From positions 6,413,235 through 6,477,234 of the forward strand of contig NZ_LFJC01000003.1 of the NCBI RefSeq assembly GCF_002776695.1: a stretch of 64,000 bases of DNA, read 5' to 3'. Both the position numbers and the translations under genes were made by a program. The DNA is from Bradyrhizobium nitroreducens. GTDB lineage: Bacteria > Pseudomonadota > Alphaproteobacteria > Rhizobiales > Xanthobacteraceae. The notes beneath the pieces were generated by a model. That model worked only from the letters and a program-made list of their open reading frames with translations. It ran no database searches and was not told the DNA's origin. Of the stretch, positions 17,391 to 26,261 are shown piece by piece (position 1 is the stretch's first letter; each line of letters opens with the position of its first letter).

Positions 17391-17758
17391 TGTTCCAGCC
17401 CGCGGCCTCGCTTTGTTGCCTTAGCGGACTTCGCTTGCTTCGGATTCCTCAGCGGCCGGCGAGCCCGTGGTGAATGGCAAGATGTAACTTCCCTTTTCGC
17501 GGCCCGGAGTGCTTCCTGCAGCCGTACCGCCCAAGCCCGCGCCAACGCTTCTATGGCGGCATGCTGCTCCAGTTCGAGCGCCGCGATCTGCGCCGCCCGG
17601 TCCTCCGGCCGCGAACATGTCCAGACATTTGCGAACCGTGCCGCGTACCAGCTCAAAAGGCTGGCTCGCGCACGGGCATGACCGCCGGCAATCCCAGTAG
17701 CGAACTTCTGTCTCTTTCGGGACACCGGCGGAATCCGCTGCAGCCGTTGCCCCTTCAT
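17387..17758 (-). CDS. Small basic hypothetical protein (123 aa)
   Basis: Strongly basic protein with a central helical, Ala/Glu-rich stretch (AALELEQHAAIEALARAW) and a Lys/Arg-rich C-terminus. Its ATG overlaps the stop of the upstream gene as ATGA, which argues that both are real and translationally coupled. The sequence resembles the basic tails of mobilisation relaxases, but no relaxase catalytic motif is present, so that link is weak. The 3' end overlaps the Fic gene end by 4 bp in convergent orientation. Confidence 0.45.
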   Translation of the reverse strand: MKGQRLQRIPPVSRKRQKFATGIAGGHARARASLLSWYAARFANVWTCSRPEDRAAQIAALELEQHAAIEALARAWAVRLQEALRAAKREVTSCHSPRARRPLRNPKQAKSAKATKRGRGLEH

Positions 17759-18243
17759 AATTCCGGTCCGCCGCCTGGCTCCAACGCTTTCCCCGAACGC
17801 TTGCCTTTATCGACCTTGACTGTCTGAAGGCGTTCCTGCTCGCGTTGCAGGGCGCTTGTAGCCAGAGGCCCTTCTTTCCTTCGGCCGCGAGAAATCCGGT
17901 CCCTCGCAAAGTCGAGCCATCGGCGTGCCGACCGTTGCTGCGGCACCAGGCCCGCACGCTGTGTCCAGAGGGGGCCGACGTGCGGGTTGGTAGCCGCCTC
18001 CCGTGTCCGTGTGGGTGCATATCCGGGAGGAGATCGGCGCTCCTCACCCCGAAGCAAATCAGGCGAGGTCAGCCCCGACGATTGCCGCTCGGCCAACTCG
18101 GCGCGGAGGTCCTTCTGGCGGCTTAACACGTCCTTATATAAGTGTCCCGATCGGCGCGGAGGCTCAGTGCTGCGGCGCTTTGTCGTTGGCAAATCTCTGT
18201 TTGAGAAGTTCTTCGGCCTTTTCGACGAGGAGGCCTTCGCCAA
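17755..18243 (-). CDS. Basic hypothetical protein (162 aa)
   Basis: Arg/Lys/Pro/Ser-rich, probably largely disordered or nucleic-acid-binding. No catalytic motif. It starts 80 bp inside the upstream gene 18164-18559 and overlaps the next gene as ATGA, so the three lie in one leftward operon. The first 35 residues are low complexity and the true start could be further in, although no better ATG is available. It could be a remnant of a mobilisation-associated gene; function unknown. Confidence 0.4.
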   Translation of the reverse strand: MAKASSSKRPKNFSNRDLPTTKRRSTEPPRRSGHLYKDVLSRQKDLRAELAERQSSGLTSPDLLRGEERRSPPGYAPTRTREAATNPHVGPLWTQRAGLVPQQRSARRWLDFARDRISRGRRKEGPLATSALQREQERLQTVKVDKGKRSGKALEPGGGPEL

Positions 18244-18559
18244 GGAGTGGCTTCTGGCAAACGGCTTCGCTGTGTGCGATGAGCCGCATCATCGCGAGCA
18301 CGTCGAGCGCATGGTCGAGCGCGAAGCTGGTCGTCCAGCAAGCTCTGTCATCATTTCGGAGGGCATGCTTGAGGGTCTTTCGCGGAATGTTTTTGAGTGC
18401 GTAGTGCAAGACGTGCTCGGCTTCGCCCTCTCCAAGATACACGTTCTTCCGAGCCGCAACGGTCGCGACCTCGGGCAACGCCGTCACGAAGAAGCGGTCA
18501 TACAGCGTGGCCGCTGGATGCCGCGTGATGGCGGATGAAAGCACCAAATCTTCCGTCAT
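18164..18559 (-). CDS. Hypothetical protein (131 aa)
   Basis: First gene of the three-gene leftward operon. From ATG at 18559 the product starts MTEDLVLSSAITRHPAATL and is mostly helical (YDRFFVTALPEVATVAARKN, VLHYALKNIPRKTL). It has a normal amino-acid composition, unlike the basic proteins that follow. An in-frame ATG at 18589 would add ten residues. No family recognised. The context (next to Fic and near the island edge) suggests an accessory or conflict-related gene. Confidence 0.5.
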   Translation of the reverse strand: MTEDLVLSSAITRHPAATLYDRFFVTALPEVATVAARKNVYLGEGEAEHVLHYALKNIPRKTLKHALRNDDRACWTTSFALDHALDVLAMMRLIAHSEAVCQKPLLGEGLLVEKAEELLKQRFANDKAPQH

Positions 18560-19066
18560 GAACTGCTCTTCAAAATACGCTTCAAGCAAATGTCTTTGGC
18601 CCGCAAAAGCGAGGGCAAATATGGGAAATCCTACACAGTCGCATATTAAAAAAGCTTAATTATCAACTAAGGCATTGATTAGCTTAAAAAACAGACCGTC
18701 GGGCGACGGGCTGGAGCCAAATTGACCGCCCCTGTGCGACACTAACCTTGGATGCAACGCGGCTTATGAGGTGCTTGCTGCTTCACTTCGCTCAGCAAAG
18801 TGGAAGTGGAATGCATCATTCTTGCCCATCTCGCCTGCCAAGCTATCGAACGGATGCCCGCCAAGGGGGCGGGTTGACGCATAGAGGTGGCCTCTTGCCC
18901 GGTCGCGAATAGTCAATGGTTCTCGTTGCGATGCGACAATTGATACGAGAGATCAATATGGCGCCTGTTGATCCCATCGACGACCAGGTCGTAAAGTTTG
19001 GGCGTTTCAACCAGCCTAAGAGTACTCCGTGTTTACCGGCGTAGCCATTTTTCGAAAGAAAAGAAA
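18560..19066. other. Intergenic region before the NTPase-nuclease gene
   Basis: About 500 bp with no supported gene. The left part (18620-18690) is AT-rich with poly-A/T runs typical of a promoter in horizontally acquired DNA. A short hairpin built on GCCCGCC and GGCGGGT lies near 18857-18876. A 28-codon frame beginning ATG at 18958 (MAPVDPIDDQVVKFGRFN) looks like the true N-terminus of the following gene but is in a different frame. Confidence 0.4.
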
Positions 19067-22000
19067 TTGACGGACCGCCTTGTAAAGCAGATTTCGCCTC
19101 CGCCTCCCAGAAACAGAGCCGGCGCAAGGCCTTTTTCCGAATTTACCGAAGAAGCAAACATTATTCTGTTAGGCGAGCCAGGCTCCGGAAAGACCTATCT
19201 TTTCGAAGCGTTTGCCGCATCGCAAGGTGGACGATACATCACCACGCGGCATTTTCTCAACTCGCCAGCTTTAGAACGCTGCAATCAAACTTTCATTGAT
19301 GCGCTCGACGAAAAGCGAGCCGGAAGAGGCGACCAAGACACGATAGACTTGTTCGTGCGCAAACTGTTCGAACTACGGCCGGGCAAAATTCGCATTTCTT
19401 GCCGCGAGAGAGATTGGCTCGGCGAAACTGACTTGGCCGCCTTCCGTCCCTATTTTGATATGACCGGACACGACTACGTCGTCCTGATGCTACAAGATCT
19501 AAACCGAAGTCAACAAGTGGAGATGCTGGCTTCCCGCGGGATATCTGCTCCCGACACATTCTTGGACGAAGCGACCGAACGTGGAATTTCTGCGTTCCTC
19601 GGAAATGCCCAAAACGTTGTTATGCTCTCAAGCTTAGTCCAATTCGGCACCTGGCCCGAATCGCGGCATGCCTTGTTTGAAGAAACTGCAAGGCTTCTTT
19701 TGTCAGAGCATAGTCGCAATCGCTCCCGATCTGGAGGCGGTTCTTACACCGCTGCCGAATTAAGAGAAGCAGCAGGTTCCATCTTAGCAGCCAGTCTTAT
19801 CAGCGGCGTAAGCGGCATAAGCCTGACAGGCCATCTCAACACTGATGATTTTCCGTACTTCAAGGAGATTCCTAGCGCCGATACCGAAAAACTGCTCGCC
19901 GCTCTTAGCCGGCGGCTGTTCATTTCGGGCCCCATTGAAGAGACTGTGGACTATGCCCACCGAACAGTGGCCGAGTACGTGGCCGCCGGTTGGTTGGCGG
20001 AACATGTCAGAGCAGGTTTTCCGCTTGAGCGATTGCGAGCCCTTTTAGGGGTTTATGGCATTCCGACCTCTGAGATGCGCGGTCTCCATGCGTGGCTTCC
20101 TGTCTTTCTTCCAGAGTACGCCCAAACTCTTATCGACGCCGATCCAGTTGGCGTTTTGCTCGACAGTGATGCCGGTGTTCTCAAATTGGACCACCGACGA
20201 AGGTTGTTTCGAAATATCGAAGATCGGCAGATTGATCGCTCAATCGCTGTGCGACCACTGGTAGATAACCGATTCAGCGAAGGCATGGAGCTCGAACTTC
20301 AAAACGCTCTTCGCAGAGATCCGCCCCTGATGATCATTCAGATTGTTGTAGATAGCCTACAAGGGGCTCCCGGTTCTGTCCACGCGGTCTCTGACCTGCT
20401 TTCGATTGTTGGCAGGCCAGATTTGACGCCGGCGCTACGACGTCGCGCCCTTGATATCGTTCTCCAAGTTAATCCAGAAATTGCATCGAGACCTCTGGTA
20501 AACTTCTTTCGCGCACGCCGCCACAAGACCGTCGACGACGTCAATTTCATTGCACAAATTTATTCACATCTCTCAAGCATCGGCCAATGCAATCTCGACG
20601 ACGTCCTCCATCTGCTCAACGCATCGGCCAACGCCTCGGACACCGGTAGCGAATGGAATTTGGACATAGCGGGGACATGCGTACCTAAACGAGACTTGGT
20701 CGAGGCTTTAAACAATTTTCCAAAGATTGATCGCGCCCCAGACTCGCGCGTCCCAAGGCCCAAGGAGCGAGCTATTGTCGGACTTTTTGATGTTATTTTT
20801 CAGCGCGTCTTATTAGAGCTGCCTCCTGACACTGATGGTGTGCGCTTTTTTGATTGGCTTATTTTTCGGAGAGAATGGCCCTTTGTAAAGCCACCAGCCA
20901 ATGATGCATTCGTTGATCAGCTGAAATTGCGGGAGGCGCAGTTGCGCGCGGGCCTCTTGGACGCGACGAAGAATTACTCGACATCCAATATAAGCGAGAC
21001 CTTCTGTGTGTGGGTCCGGCAGGTCACAGTCGGCATCATCTCAGATCGCGACGCGATGAGTTGGCTTATCAGTAAACTAGAAGCCCTCGGATGTGGGCAT
21101 GATAGTGCGCCACGCCTTTACAGACTCGCCCTGTCAAGTTTGTTGTCTGCGGCAGAATTCGAACAAACTCAGTTCGAAGCTATTTTTGCGTTTGCCGGAT
21201 CAAATTCCGAGCTTCTTCAGATTCGGGAAAGTCTCTGTACTAGCCCCTGGCAACAAGATATTAATTATTCGAAGAATTCCCTCGACCTCAATCGAATCGA
21301 ATTCGAGCAGAAGTCTCCCTCGACTGTTTCGTTTAGCTTTGGAGCCGATAGTGCACGGGTTCTCTCCGGCAAGCACGATGGCTGGCTTGGCACAATCTCA
21401 AGTGTATATTTCTCGCGCCTTTTAAATCTCGATCGCGTCGATTCACCGCGAGTGCGCGTGCTGAAAGCCTTCGGGAAATGGCAAGCCCAGACCGCATTGG
21501 AGGCGTTGTCTACGTGTTTAGATAGGGATGACCTTCCTGAACTGTCAAAAGTGATTGCTTTAGTAGATTCGCGTCAGAATCCCATGTGGTGGATGGCGAT
21601 ATTGGCGGGCGTCAATGAGGAGTGGCTGCGGTCGAAAAACATCAAAGGATTTTCAAGAAGGGCGTTGGCGATAGCGTTTGTCTTGGAACGAACCTACCTA
21701 ACAGAAAAAGACGAGTTAGAGTTTCACCGAGAGGGATATGGTTGGATCGCGGCTATCCAACGAGATCGGCCGGAATCGGTGTTGGATGTTTACGAGCAGT
21801 TTGTCCGCCAGCAATTGCGGCATAATACGCGATCGAGTGCTCTTGATCAGGTACTGTCGGAAGAGCAATTCTCGGACTACAAAGAACATTTCATCTTGCG
21901 TCTTTTGCAGGAAGCAGCTGACGTGGAACCAGAGCCACTCGTGCAGTTGTTAAATAGCGGATTCTCGCATATTGCCAATCGTCGAGATTTTTATCAGGTC

Positions 22001-23032
22001 GTGGCACAAGCGGCCGCCCTTCCAAACCACAGCGATACGGTCGATAGCGCGTGGAAGGCTGCGGCGTTTTTACTCTCATCCGAGACTGCTATTCTTCCGG
22101 TAGGGTTGTCAGACTATGCACGTTCTTGTGTCATGGATATTCTTCGTTCAAGTTTGGCTCTCGTGCGGAGCAATGCGAAGCAGGCGATAGCAGTCTTGTC
22201 TTTTATGGGAGAAAAAGGCGCACTTCCGACGACCGATGGAAAATTGATCGAATTTTTGATTGCTCGGATTTCGCTCGATCCGTCTCATTTGGCCGCCTCA
22301 TATCTGCAGCGTTCAAGGGGCGATAGACGCTTTGTCGCTTTCGAGCGTGCACTTAACGATGCCTTGTCCAATCAACAGACCAGACAGAGAGAAAGGCAGT
22401 TTGAGCAACCTGGCTGGAAGCAGACGTTGGCTGCCTTGTGGACGGGAAAGCCAGCTAATATAGGAGATCTCTACCAACTTATTATTGTCGAACTCGAGTG
22501 GTTGAAAAAGTATTATTCGGCGACGAACGCGGATATTTTCAAGCGTTTCTGGAACGAAGATAGCCGCGGACGGGTGATCGATCCGAAATCGGAAGAAAGT
22601 TGTCGAGATGTCCTAGCGGAACATTTGTCGCTGCGTTTGAGTAGCCTTGGAATCAGCGTTGAGCCAGAAGCGCACTTGGCGCGCGACAAACGCGCGGATA
22701 TTACTATCAATGTTGGAGGGATGAAAATTCCTCTTGAGTTGAAGCGAGACTACCACGCAGATTTGTGGGTCGCGGCAACCGGCCAACTGAAGAAATCCTA
22801 CGCGTCTGATTTGTATGCGGGGGGGTATGGCCTATTAGTGGTATTCTGGTTCGGCACCAAGCGTCCTAAGAACATACCCAAGGCCCGTCGAGCCAAAACG
22901 GCGGCGCAGACGGCGATGGAACTTCAGCGGCGCTTAGCCAAAAGCGTACCTTTGTTTGATAGAGAGAGGTTAGGGGTGGTAGTGATCGATGTGTCAGGAG
23001 AAGTGGTCAGCCAATCAACGACGCCTTCTTAA
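19067..23032 (+). CDS. Large P-loop NTPase with C-terminal PD-(D/E)XK nuclease domain
   Basis: About 1,321 aa. Walker A is GEPGSGKT (36-43), followed by a NACHT/STAND-like ATPase region and a long helical-repeat middle (roughly 300-1150). The C-terminus shows a restriction-endonuclease-like core: ADITINV with D1211 and LELKRD with E1224 and K1226, then a helix with Gln. This ATPase-sensor-nuclease layout is characteristic of anti-phage proteins, in which target sensing by the repeats activates DNA cleavage. The gene is AT-richer than the flanking metabolism genes. The start is uncertain: TTG at 19067 follows AAAGAAAAG, the frame opens at 18998, and a better N-terminus lies out of frame at 18958. 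Confidence 0.75.
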   Translation: MTDRLVKQISPPPPRNRAGARPFSEFTEEANIILLGEPGSGKTYLFEAFAASQGGRYITTRHFLNSPALERCNQTFIDALDEKRAGRGDQDTIDLFVRKLFELRPGKIRISCRERDWLGETDLAAFRPYFDMTGHDYVVLMLQDLNRSQQVEMLASRGISAPDTFLDEATERGISAFLGNAQNVVMLSSLVQFGTWPESRHALFEETARLLLSEHSRNRSRSGGGSYTAAELREAAGSILAASLISGVSGISLTGHLNTDDFPYFKEIPSADTEKLLAALSRRLFISGPIEETVDYAHRTVAEYVAAGWLAEHVRAGFPLERLRALLGVYGIPTSEMRGLHAWLPVFLPEYAQTLIDADPVGVLLDSDAGVLKLDHRRRLFRNIEDRQIDRSIAVRPLVDNRFSEGMELELQNALRRDPPLMIIQIVVDSLQGAPGSVHAVSDLLSIVGRPDLTPALRRRALDIVLQVNPEIASRPLVNFFRARRHKTVDDVNFIAQIYSHLSSIGQCNLDDVLHLLNASANASDTGSEWNLDIAGTCVPKRDLVEALNNFPKIDRAPDSRVPRPKERAIVGLFDVIFQRVLLELPPDTDGVRFFDWLIFRREWPFVKPPANDAFVDQLKLREAQLRAGLLDATKNYSTSNISETFCVWVRQVTVGIISDRDAMSWLISKLEALGCGHDSAPRLYRLALSSLLSAAEFEQTQFEAIFAFAGSNSELLQIRESLCTSPWQQDINYSKNSLDLNRIEFEQKSPSTVSFSFGADSARVLSGKHDGWLGTISSVYFSRLLNLDRVDSPRVRVLKAFGKWQAQTALEALSTCLDRDDLPELSKVIALVDSRQNPMWWMAILAGVNEEWLRSKNIKGFSRRALAIAFVLERTYLTEKDELEFHREGYGWIAAIQRDRPESVLDVYEQFVRQQLRHNTRSSALDQVLSEEQFSDYKEHFILRLLQEAADVEPEPLVQLLNSGFSHIANRRDFYQVVAQAAALPNHSDTVDSAWKAAAFLLSSETAILPVGLSDYARSCVMDILRSSLALVRSNAKQAIAVLSFMGEKGALPTTDGKLIEFLIARISLDPSHLAASYLQRSRGDRRFVAFERALNDALSNQQTRQRERQFEQPGWKQTLAALWTGKPANIGDLYQLIIVELEWLKKYYSATNADIFKRFWNEDSRGRVIDPKSEESCRDVLAEHLSLRLSSLGISVEPEAHLARDKRADITINVGGMKIPLELKRDYHADLWVAATGQLKKSYASDLYAGGYGLLVVFWFGTKRPKNIPKARRAKTAAQTAMELQRRLAKSVPLFDRERLGVVVIDVSGEVVSQSTTPS

Positions 23033-23088
23033 CAGCGGGATTAGGTGGTGCGTCACCAATCAGGCGACGCTCGCTGCAAGGCAATCGC

Positions 23089-23238
23089 TCACCTGCGGAG
23101 GAGCGGCTTGGCCAGCGTTGTCAGGAGCTCGTGACGCCTGTTCGCACAAGTAGTACTTTCCGTCGAGAGTCCGCCCACGACGATGTATCGGTTGCCTCTT
23201 GGATCGAACAGAGGTGATCGTTCTGGATCCAATGTCAT
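23089..23238 (-). CDS. Small hypothetical protein downstream of murE-like gene (49 aa)
   Basis: Open frame from ATG at 23238, four bases after the stop of the MurE-like gene, to TGA at 23089. The product contains LFDPRGNRYIVVGGLST and a basic C-terminus (LLRR). Composition and codon choice look coding and its position makes it a candidate third gene of the lysA-murE operon. No family recognised, and there is no strong ribosome-binding site. Confidence 0.4.
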   Translation of the reverse strand: MTLDPERSPLFDPRGNRYIVVGGLSTESTTCANRRHELLTTLAKPLLRR

Positions 23239-23242
23239 TGTT

Positions 23243-24799
23243 CTATCTGCATAGGCTACGTATCAGATCTTGGTCAGAGAAGAGAACCTTCTCTAGTTCG
23301 AACCTCCCGCTTTCGTCCAGTATGGGTGCGCCAAGCTCATTCCGGACGGGTAGAATTTGATAGTCTTCGTGACCCTTGCCGGCGACCACGACGATGTCGC
23401 TTCCTCCTGCCTCCTCGATCGCACAACGAAGCGCGGACTGCCGATCGCCGGCGTCCACGCAGGCGGGGCCGCCGGCAATGATCGCCTTGCGAATTGCCGT
23501 TGGCTCTTCCGACCTGGGGTTGTCATCGGTAATCCAAGCACGATCAGCCAACCGGGAAGCAATATCCCCCATCTTGGGTCGTTTCGATGTGTCCCTATCG
23601 CCACCGCACCCAAAAACGACATGCAGACGCCCAGTATGGGGAACGTGCGGCCGAAGGCTGCTCAAGACATTTTCCAGAGCATCAGGGGTGTGCGCATAAT
23701 CGACGTAGACCGGTGCGCCAGCTGGCGTTGTTGCGACCAGCTCTAGTCGCCCTGGTACGGGCGAGACCTTCGCTGCCTGCTCGACAACGTGATCTGCCGT
23801 CAGCCCGGTCGCGATCGCGGCGCCCATGGCCGCCATAATGTTGTCAGCCTGGAATTCGCCGGCCAGAGGCAATGCGATCGAACAAACCCGGCCAAAGATG
23901 CTTACTTCAAGGTCCTGTCCGGCCGGACGGCTCTTGCGATTGACAAGTTGCAGGTCGCTGGCCGGCGACCGGCGCGAATATGTGATAACCCTGCGCCTGG
24001 AGGCCTTTAGTTCCGCCGCCAACTCGGCGCCACGTGGATCGTCCACGTTGATGATCGCCGTGCCGTCCGGCTTAAGCCGTTCGCGAAAGAGCATCGCCTT
24101 CGCGACGTAATAGGCATCCATGTCCTTGTGGTAATCGAGGTGATCCAACGTAAGATTGGTGAAAATGGCCGCATCGAACGCCAGGCCTGCCAACCGGCCC
24201 TGATGGAGGGCGTGGCTCGAAGCTTCCATGGCCACATTGCTAATGCCGTGGACGGTCTTGAGCTCGGACAGCATGATGTGGAGGGTCTTGGCGTCAAAAG
24301 TCGTCAGTCCCGCTTCGAGATTCGTACGAGCGTGCGACCTGCTCTGAATCCCCAGTGTACCAAGGCTGACTGCAGATTTTCCGTTCAAATCCCACAGGTC
24401 GCGCAAAAACGAGACTGTCGATGTCTTGCCGTTCGTGCCGGTTGCGCCGACCATCGTGTCCGGCAGCCCAGGATGGAAACGCGCGCAGAGGCGCGCATAG
24501 AAGGCTCTGACGTCAGGCACCCGGAGGATAGCTATCTTGGTCAGTTCATAGTCATTAAGCCCAAGCGCCGAAACCGGAACGCCCGACTGTACCGCTATGG
24601 CTTGAGCGCCCTTTGCTGCGGCTTGCCTGCAGAACTTGGTCCCGTCTTGCTTTTCGCCCCGGACGGCGCAGAAGACGTACCCGAACCTTACGTCTCTTGA
24701 GTCATCCGTGACGCCGAAAAGGTACAGGCCCTCGTTGAACTGAGAGAGATCCCCGACTGGTTCGGCCCCAAACCTGCTTCTCAGTTCGGCTAGATACAA
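23243..24799 (-). CDS. murE: MurE-like Mur ligase (UDP-MurNAc-tripeptide synthetase family)
   Basis: 518-aa ATP-dependent amide ligase. The P-loop is GATGTNGKTS, the carbamylated-lysine region reads YYVAKAMLF, the substrate loop has a SSHALHQGR segment, and the C-terminal domain carries DNPRSE, the motif that selects meso-diaminopimelate. MurE adds DAP to UDP-MurNAc-Ala-Glu in peptidoglycan synthesis. The housekeeping murE sits in the dcw cluster; this one is alone with a diaminopimelate decarboxylase gene 32 bp upstream, inside a mobile island. It is therefore probably a second copy for a specialised product or for cell-wall change. The family assignment is firm; the biological role is inference. 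Confidence 0.88.
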   Translation of the reverse strand: MYLAELRSRFGAEPVGDLSQFNEGLYLFGVTDDSRDVRFGYVFCAVRGEKQDGTKFCRQAAAKGAQAIAVQSGVPVSALGLNDYELTKIAILRVPDVRAFYARLCARFHPGLPDTMVGATGTNGKTSTVSFLRDLWDLNGKSAVSLGTLGIQSRSHARTNLEAGLTTFDAKTLHIMLSELKTVHGISNVAMEASSHALHQGRLAGLAFDAAIFTNLTLDHLDYHKDMDAYYVAKAMLFRERLKPDGTAIINVDDPRGAELAAELKASRRRVITYSRRSPASDLQLVNRKSRPAGQDLEVSIFGRVCSIALPLAGEFQADNIMAAMGAAIATGLTADHVVEQAAKVSPVPGRLELVATTPAGAPVYVDYAHTPDALENVLSSLRPHVPHTGRLHVVFGCGGDRDTSKRPKMGDIASRLADRAWITDDNPRSEEPTAIRKAIIAGGPACVDAGDRQSALRCAIEEAGGSDIVVVAGKGHEDYQILPVRNELGAPILDESGRFELEKVLFSDQDLIRSLCR

Positions 24800-24831
24800 G
24801 GTGGTACTCCACGTTCGGGGTCATGAACCCG

Positions 24832-26127
24832 CTACATGCTGGCATCCCGGCCTTCGTCGTAGACCTCCAACTCCCGCCGCATGATGTCATCGAGCGTTCC
24901 GCGTCTCTCGATGATCCGTGTGCGTCCGGTTGCATCGATGAGGACTGACGCAGGCAGGTTCATCGAGTTGTATTCACTCTTCATGGCGTGGCTGTAGGCG
25001 CCAATATTGCCCATGACCATGAGATCGCCAACCTTCAGCTCCGCGAACGGGCGAGGCATCAGTCGCCCGCTGTCGTCCGCCGTGAACACGTCACCCGATT
25101 CGCACAAATATCCGGCAACCACGTATTCCTTGCCTTCTCCTCGGGGCACCTGATCATGCGGCAAAAAGCGAATGTCGTGGTAGCTTCCGTACATTGCGGG
25201 TCGAATGTTGTGGTTCAGCCCGGTATTGACGATGACATAATTGTACCCGCGGATGTTTCCTTCGGTCGGCGTGGTCTTGACGGCTTGAACCTCGGCGAGG
25301 AGGACTCCGCTCTCGGCGACCAGGAATCTGCCCGGCTCGATGAAGAAGCGGACATTCCTGCCAAGGTCATCGGCCAGCTTCTGCATGCTCTCCGACAGTT
25401 CCTTACCCCATTGAGCAACATCCATGGGCTGTTCGCCCGGACGATAGGGCACCGGCAGACCGCCGCCGAGGTTGACGAACTCGAGATCGCTTCCGAACCC
25501 GCGAGCGATATCCAGAGCAATTTCGTTGATCTTGTTCCACTGTCGCCACTCTTCCGGCTTGGAGCCCGATCCGATGTGAGAATGGATTCCGACGATACGC
25601 AGACCATGAGAGGCAGCGATCGCTTTGGCCTCGTCGATCTGGTCTTTGTAGATTCCGTGCTTACTGCTCGGGCCCCCGGTATTGGTTCGGTCGCTCTCGC
25701 CATGGCCTTCACCAGGGTTGATCCGGATAGAACAGCAATGCCCGGGCCTTGTGGCCCCCAGCAGTCGAAGCTGATCGAGCGATGTGCAGTTGATAAGGAC
25801 GCCTTTGTCCGCGAGAAAGCGGTACACCGCGTCTGTGGCTCCTTCGCCGGTGTAGAAGACCTCTTCGGGATTGAACCCGGCACGAAGCGCCCTGTGAACC
25901 TCGTTGATGGATGAGGCATCGACCCACATGCCTTCGGCCAGCATGATGCGAAGGACGGCCTGAAGCGTTAACGCCTTGCAGGCGTAGCGAATCTTGAAAT
26001 TCGGATAGGTAATGACGGACGTCAGTTCGCGGCATTTCCCGCGAATTGTATTTTCATCAAACACATACAGCGGTGTATGATACTTCTCTGCAAGTTCACG
26101 CAAAAGATCGTCCGGCAGGCGCTGCAT
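24832..26127 (-). CDS. lysA: Diaminopimelate decarboxylase family PLP enzyme
   Basis: 431-aa fold-type III PLP decarboxylase. The PLP lysine is K51 in RYACKA, followed by HSHIGSGS, GGGLPVPY, the phosphate-binding EPGRFLVAESG segment, CESGDVF (the active-site Cys/Glu from the second subunit) and GAYSHAMKSEYNSM. LysA converts meso-DAP to lysine. It is the first gene of the operon with the MurE-like ligase, and both handle DAP or a DAP-like amino acid. The operon may redirect the residue used at position 3 of a peptide, or build a DAP/lysine-derived metabolite (inference). A related ornithine- or carboxynorspermidine-type specificity cannot be excluded. Confidence 0.88.
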   Translation of the reverse strand: MQRLPDDLLRELAEKYHTPLYVFDENTIRGKCRELTSVITYPNFKIRYACKALTLQAVLRIMLAEGMWVDASSINEVHRALRAGFNPEEVFYTGEGATDAVYRFLADKGVLINCTSLDQLRLLGATRPGHCCSIRINPGEGHGESDRTNTGGPSSKHGIYKDQIDEAKAIAASHGLRIVGIHSHIGSGSKPEEWRQWNKINEIALDIARGFGSDLEFVNLGGGLPVPYRPGEQPMDVAQWGKELSESMQKLADDLGRNVRFFIEPGRFLVAESGVLLAEVQAVKTTPTEGNIRGYNYVIVNTGLNHNIRPAMYGSYHDIRFLPHDQVPRGEGKEYVVAGYLCESGDVFTADDSGRLMPRPFAELKVGDLMVMGNIGAYSHAMKSEYNSMNLPASVLIDATGRTRIIERRGTLDDIMRRELEVYDEGRDASM

Positions 26128-26261
26128 GCTAATTCTACCCTTGCTGGTTTAATATAACGAAACAATCTTTACATGCGTTGGTCAAGTCAGTTCCGTGGAG
26201 AAATGAATTTGCCGCCGTTGCCGGTGTAGTGAGCCGCCCCCGGCGCTTGTGCAAAAGCAAT

